From: Antedon mediterranea
Lineage: Eukaryota > Echinodermata > Crinoidea > Comatulida > Antedonidae
DNA: 60,000 nt
NCBI RefSeq assembly: GCF_964355755.1
Contig: NC_092680.1
Span: 5,311,001 to 5,371,000, forward strand
Direction of reading: 5' to 3'
Shown here: positions 57,676-60,000 of the stretch, piece after piece
How positions within the stretch are numbered: position 1 is the first letter of the stretch
Layout of the letters: each line of letters opens with the position of its first letter
The notes under the pieces: generated by a model
What the model was told of the DNA's origin: nothing
Seen by the model: only the letters and a program-made list of their open reading frames with translations
Database searches by the model: none
Translations under genes and position numbers: made by a program

Positions 57676-60000
57676 ATTTAATAACAAAGTGTTTTTTCCC
57701 CGATCATACGTGTATGGTGGTCATTAGTTTTGATGATGCACCCATCAACTACAACACTGTCATAGTCGGAAAATCATTCTGCACATGCTCAGAAAAATGT
57801 GCACATGTGGAGTAAGACTGTTTGACAAGATGCACAAATATTACTGAAATCTTCTTTTTACTACAGAATTTTTTTTTACCACTGAAATTAATTTATAGCA
57901 AGTTGAGGACTCTGGACTGTAATTACTACTGTACCTTAGTGTTCACAACTTTCATTCATACATGCTGAAAAGGTGGCAATCCTCTTCACCCCTGCAAACA
58001 ATTGAATCGTGTTCTTGATCATATTCTAATAATTCGCAATAATTTGAATTAATAATTTCCGGCTGTAGTACTTGAATAACAGTGCCGAAGGGTGTAAGGA
58101 CCCTGGGTGGTCCTGTAGGGCATTGAATTATGTCATTATTCCAGGGGAAGTTAAGATTATGAACAAATGTGGAATATACACATTGTTACTGGTGGTATAG
58201 TTTAAAGCAGTATGCTAACAATTATTTTTATATCTAATTAGCTTCAGACAAATTACATTGTAATTATTTGTTCTTAGTTTTTTATCAAGTTATATCCAGA
58301 ATTATATTTAAACTAAAAACCATGAAAAATTACATGAGTCAACATACAATATGGCACCATACAATACAATTACAAACTTTTCAAGTACAAATTTTCCATC
58401 ACTAAAATTTTAAATTATATTTTTAACAAAAGTTTCCAAGGAAGATCCTTCTAGGACATGTTTTCTTTGATCTTATTCTTTTATTTACCCTAGTTTCCAT
58501 TCAACATACAAATCACCCTTCACTCTTTCAAACTTTCTCACAGTACACTCTACCCTGTAGTAGACAAATTGTACGACATATTGTATCTGCCAAAACATGA
58601 TATCAATTTAGTATATGTCTAACAGTGCCACTCCTAAGATCTAGTTCATAAAACTATGATATGATATTACTACATTTGTATCAGTCTTGTAATAGATGAG
58701 GTAACAAAGTAGAGTAACTATGGTGTTGGATGAAAGATGAGACAAAAATCAAATTGTCATAATCAGCTTTACAGGTGGTCATATGATCAACATAACAGGT
58801 GCATGTTATTTTTGTCTGTGGTTTCTTGTTGACTGTGGTTTGTACCTTACTGGCTGAATCATATTCTCAAAATAACTTTCTTCTGTTTGGTATTCCTTTG
58901 TTATGAACAGGACAATTGTTACTTGATCTAAAATTCAAATCAATTGTCCAATCTGAACACTGTGCCCAATTCTCAATGACCACTGCCTACCTGGATAGAA
59001 CTTAATGTGTTAACCATGCCATTAAAAAGGTAAATGCTCTAGTGTTAAATCTTGGTAAAACTAACCCACCGAGTAATCCAAGTGTGAATAACAGTCAACA
59101 TGGTCAAATTAATGGGGTGAAAATTACCATTTTTAAAACTCCAATGTGAACAAGGCTTAAAGTAAGACTTTCAAAGTATGTTCAATTATGTATATAGTTC
59201 AAGTTATATGAAATAATGTGCTATTTATTACTATTGATTGGGTATTTTTTAGACAACAATGGTGATATCTAAACTTGTCATTCTCATTTGTTAGTGCTTG
59301 ATGAGGGAATTCTCTACATGAAACTGGAGATTCTTTTATTTGGCCTAATGATCCAATACATTGTCATAAGAAAGAATATAACTGAAGTGTTATACTGTTT
59401 CCTACCTGTACAACACTTCATGCACTACTTGAAAAGTTTTTTAGGATCAAGTAACTGTAATTGAAGTAGATATTCCCCAGGGAAGCTTTAGGTGCCTACA
59501 AGCATTCTAATCTTTGACACAATGTAAGTTTATTGAATAGGTTGTTAATATTAAATATACATGACCTGTTATTCACTTGGATTTATTTGTATCAACACAG
59601 ACATGCTTCCTTTAGGCAAGAGTTAACAATTAAACACAATGTAGCAATCTGTTGTATGCTTTGCCTAACTTTCAAGACTGAGTCTACAGACATTTTGTTT
59701 TTTGATACCTGCAATTATGAGTTTTCTGTAATATAGCTCTAGGGAACAGATAATAATTTGGCAAGAATGAGTTAAGGTGATCCATATGTTTGCATACTGA
59801 ATAGGGAATTGTATTTTGTGTTTAAATCAAGTTTATTATTTTCATAGGCCTACTTGCAACTTCAAAACCTTAACACTTAACAGTGAGAAATACTGTTAAA
59901 TCACAAGATTCTTGACTGTATTTAACTCTGAAAGAGAAATAAGTGTATAAACATAGCTATAAACATTGTATACACACATTCTATATGACATTTGTTTCAT

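Larger units (their letters stand above)
52613..60000. other. Non-coding DNA at the right end
   Basis: No coding exon was recognised up to the window end. It holds a minus-strand SINE (54990-55200), a repeat with TTTCTTGGCAGCAGAAACAG (56205-56440, shared with 30035 and 35650-35850) and a Penelope-like fragment (57505-57675). A short CA run lies at 56506-56520. The rest is A/T-rich unique-looking sequence. Confidence 0.45.

Overview
This is a eukaryotic nuclear window: spliced genes with GT-AG introns, AT-rich non-coding DNA and many small transposon-derived repeats. The protein sequences are metazoan. The intron style, the many short CCTAGGCCTAG-like words and the repeat types suggest an invertebrate deuterostome such as an echinoderm or hemichordate, but the species cannot be fixed from the sequence alone.

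The first 22 kb is gene-dense and holds four complete genes that I could assemble exon by exon with consistent phases. ESCO (cohesin acetyltransferase, minus, 9 exons, 655 aa, 254-5064) stands head-to-head with MRGBP (NuA4/TIP60 subunit, plus, 4 exons, 157 aa, 6308-9252). RTF2 (replication termination factor 2 family, minus, 8 exons, 299 aa, 11681-14599) stands head-to-head with DDX24 (DEAD-box RNA helicase, plus, 14 exons, 751 aa, 14887-21912), with only 287 bp between their start codons. MRGBP and RTF2 are convergent. All four are housekeeping nuclear genes (chromosome cohesion, chromatin acetylation, replication-fork/RNA biology, ribosome-related RNA helicase), consistent with two shared bidirectional promoters. 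A 25-bp minisatellite follows immediately after DDX24.

The remaining 35 kb is gene-poor. It contains two short exons on the plus strand (25425-25585 and 27721-27878). Each encodes a signal peptide plus the cysteine-rich cap of a leucine-rich-repeat protein, and the first closely matches peroxidasin (PXDN). Both end in the same splice phase, so they look like alternative first exons of one PXDN gene whose LRR, Ig and peroxidase exons lie beyond position 60000. The DNA after them would then be a first intron of more than 32 kb. That stretch holds a textbook recursive-splicing motif at 48607-48615, a PIF/Harbinger-like MITE with TAA target duplication, a piggyBac-like MITE with TTAA duplication and a decayed transposase fragment, several minisatellites, SINE and LINE ends, and a possible small two-exon minus-strand transcript near 34 kb.

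The most conspicuous repeat is a roughly 160-bp palindromic MITE (about 13 copies, TA target sites, termini AAGCTCTGTCTACACTATCA). It carries one to three perfect CArG-type CC(A/T)6GG words per copy, and two copies sit directly against exon 5' splice sites (DDX24 exon 9 and RTF2 exon 5).
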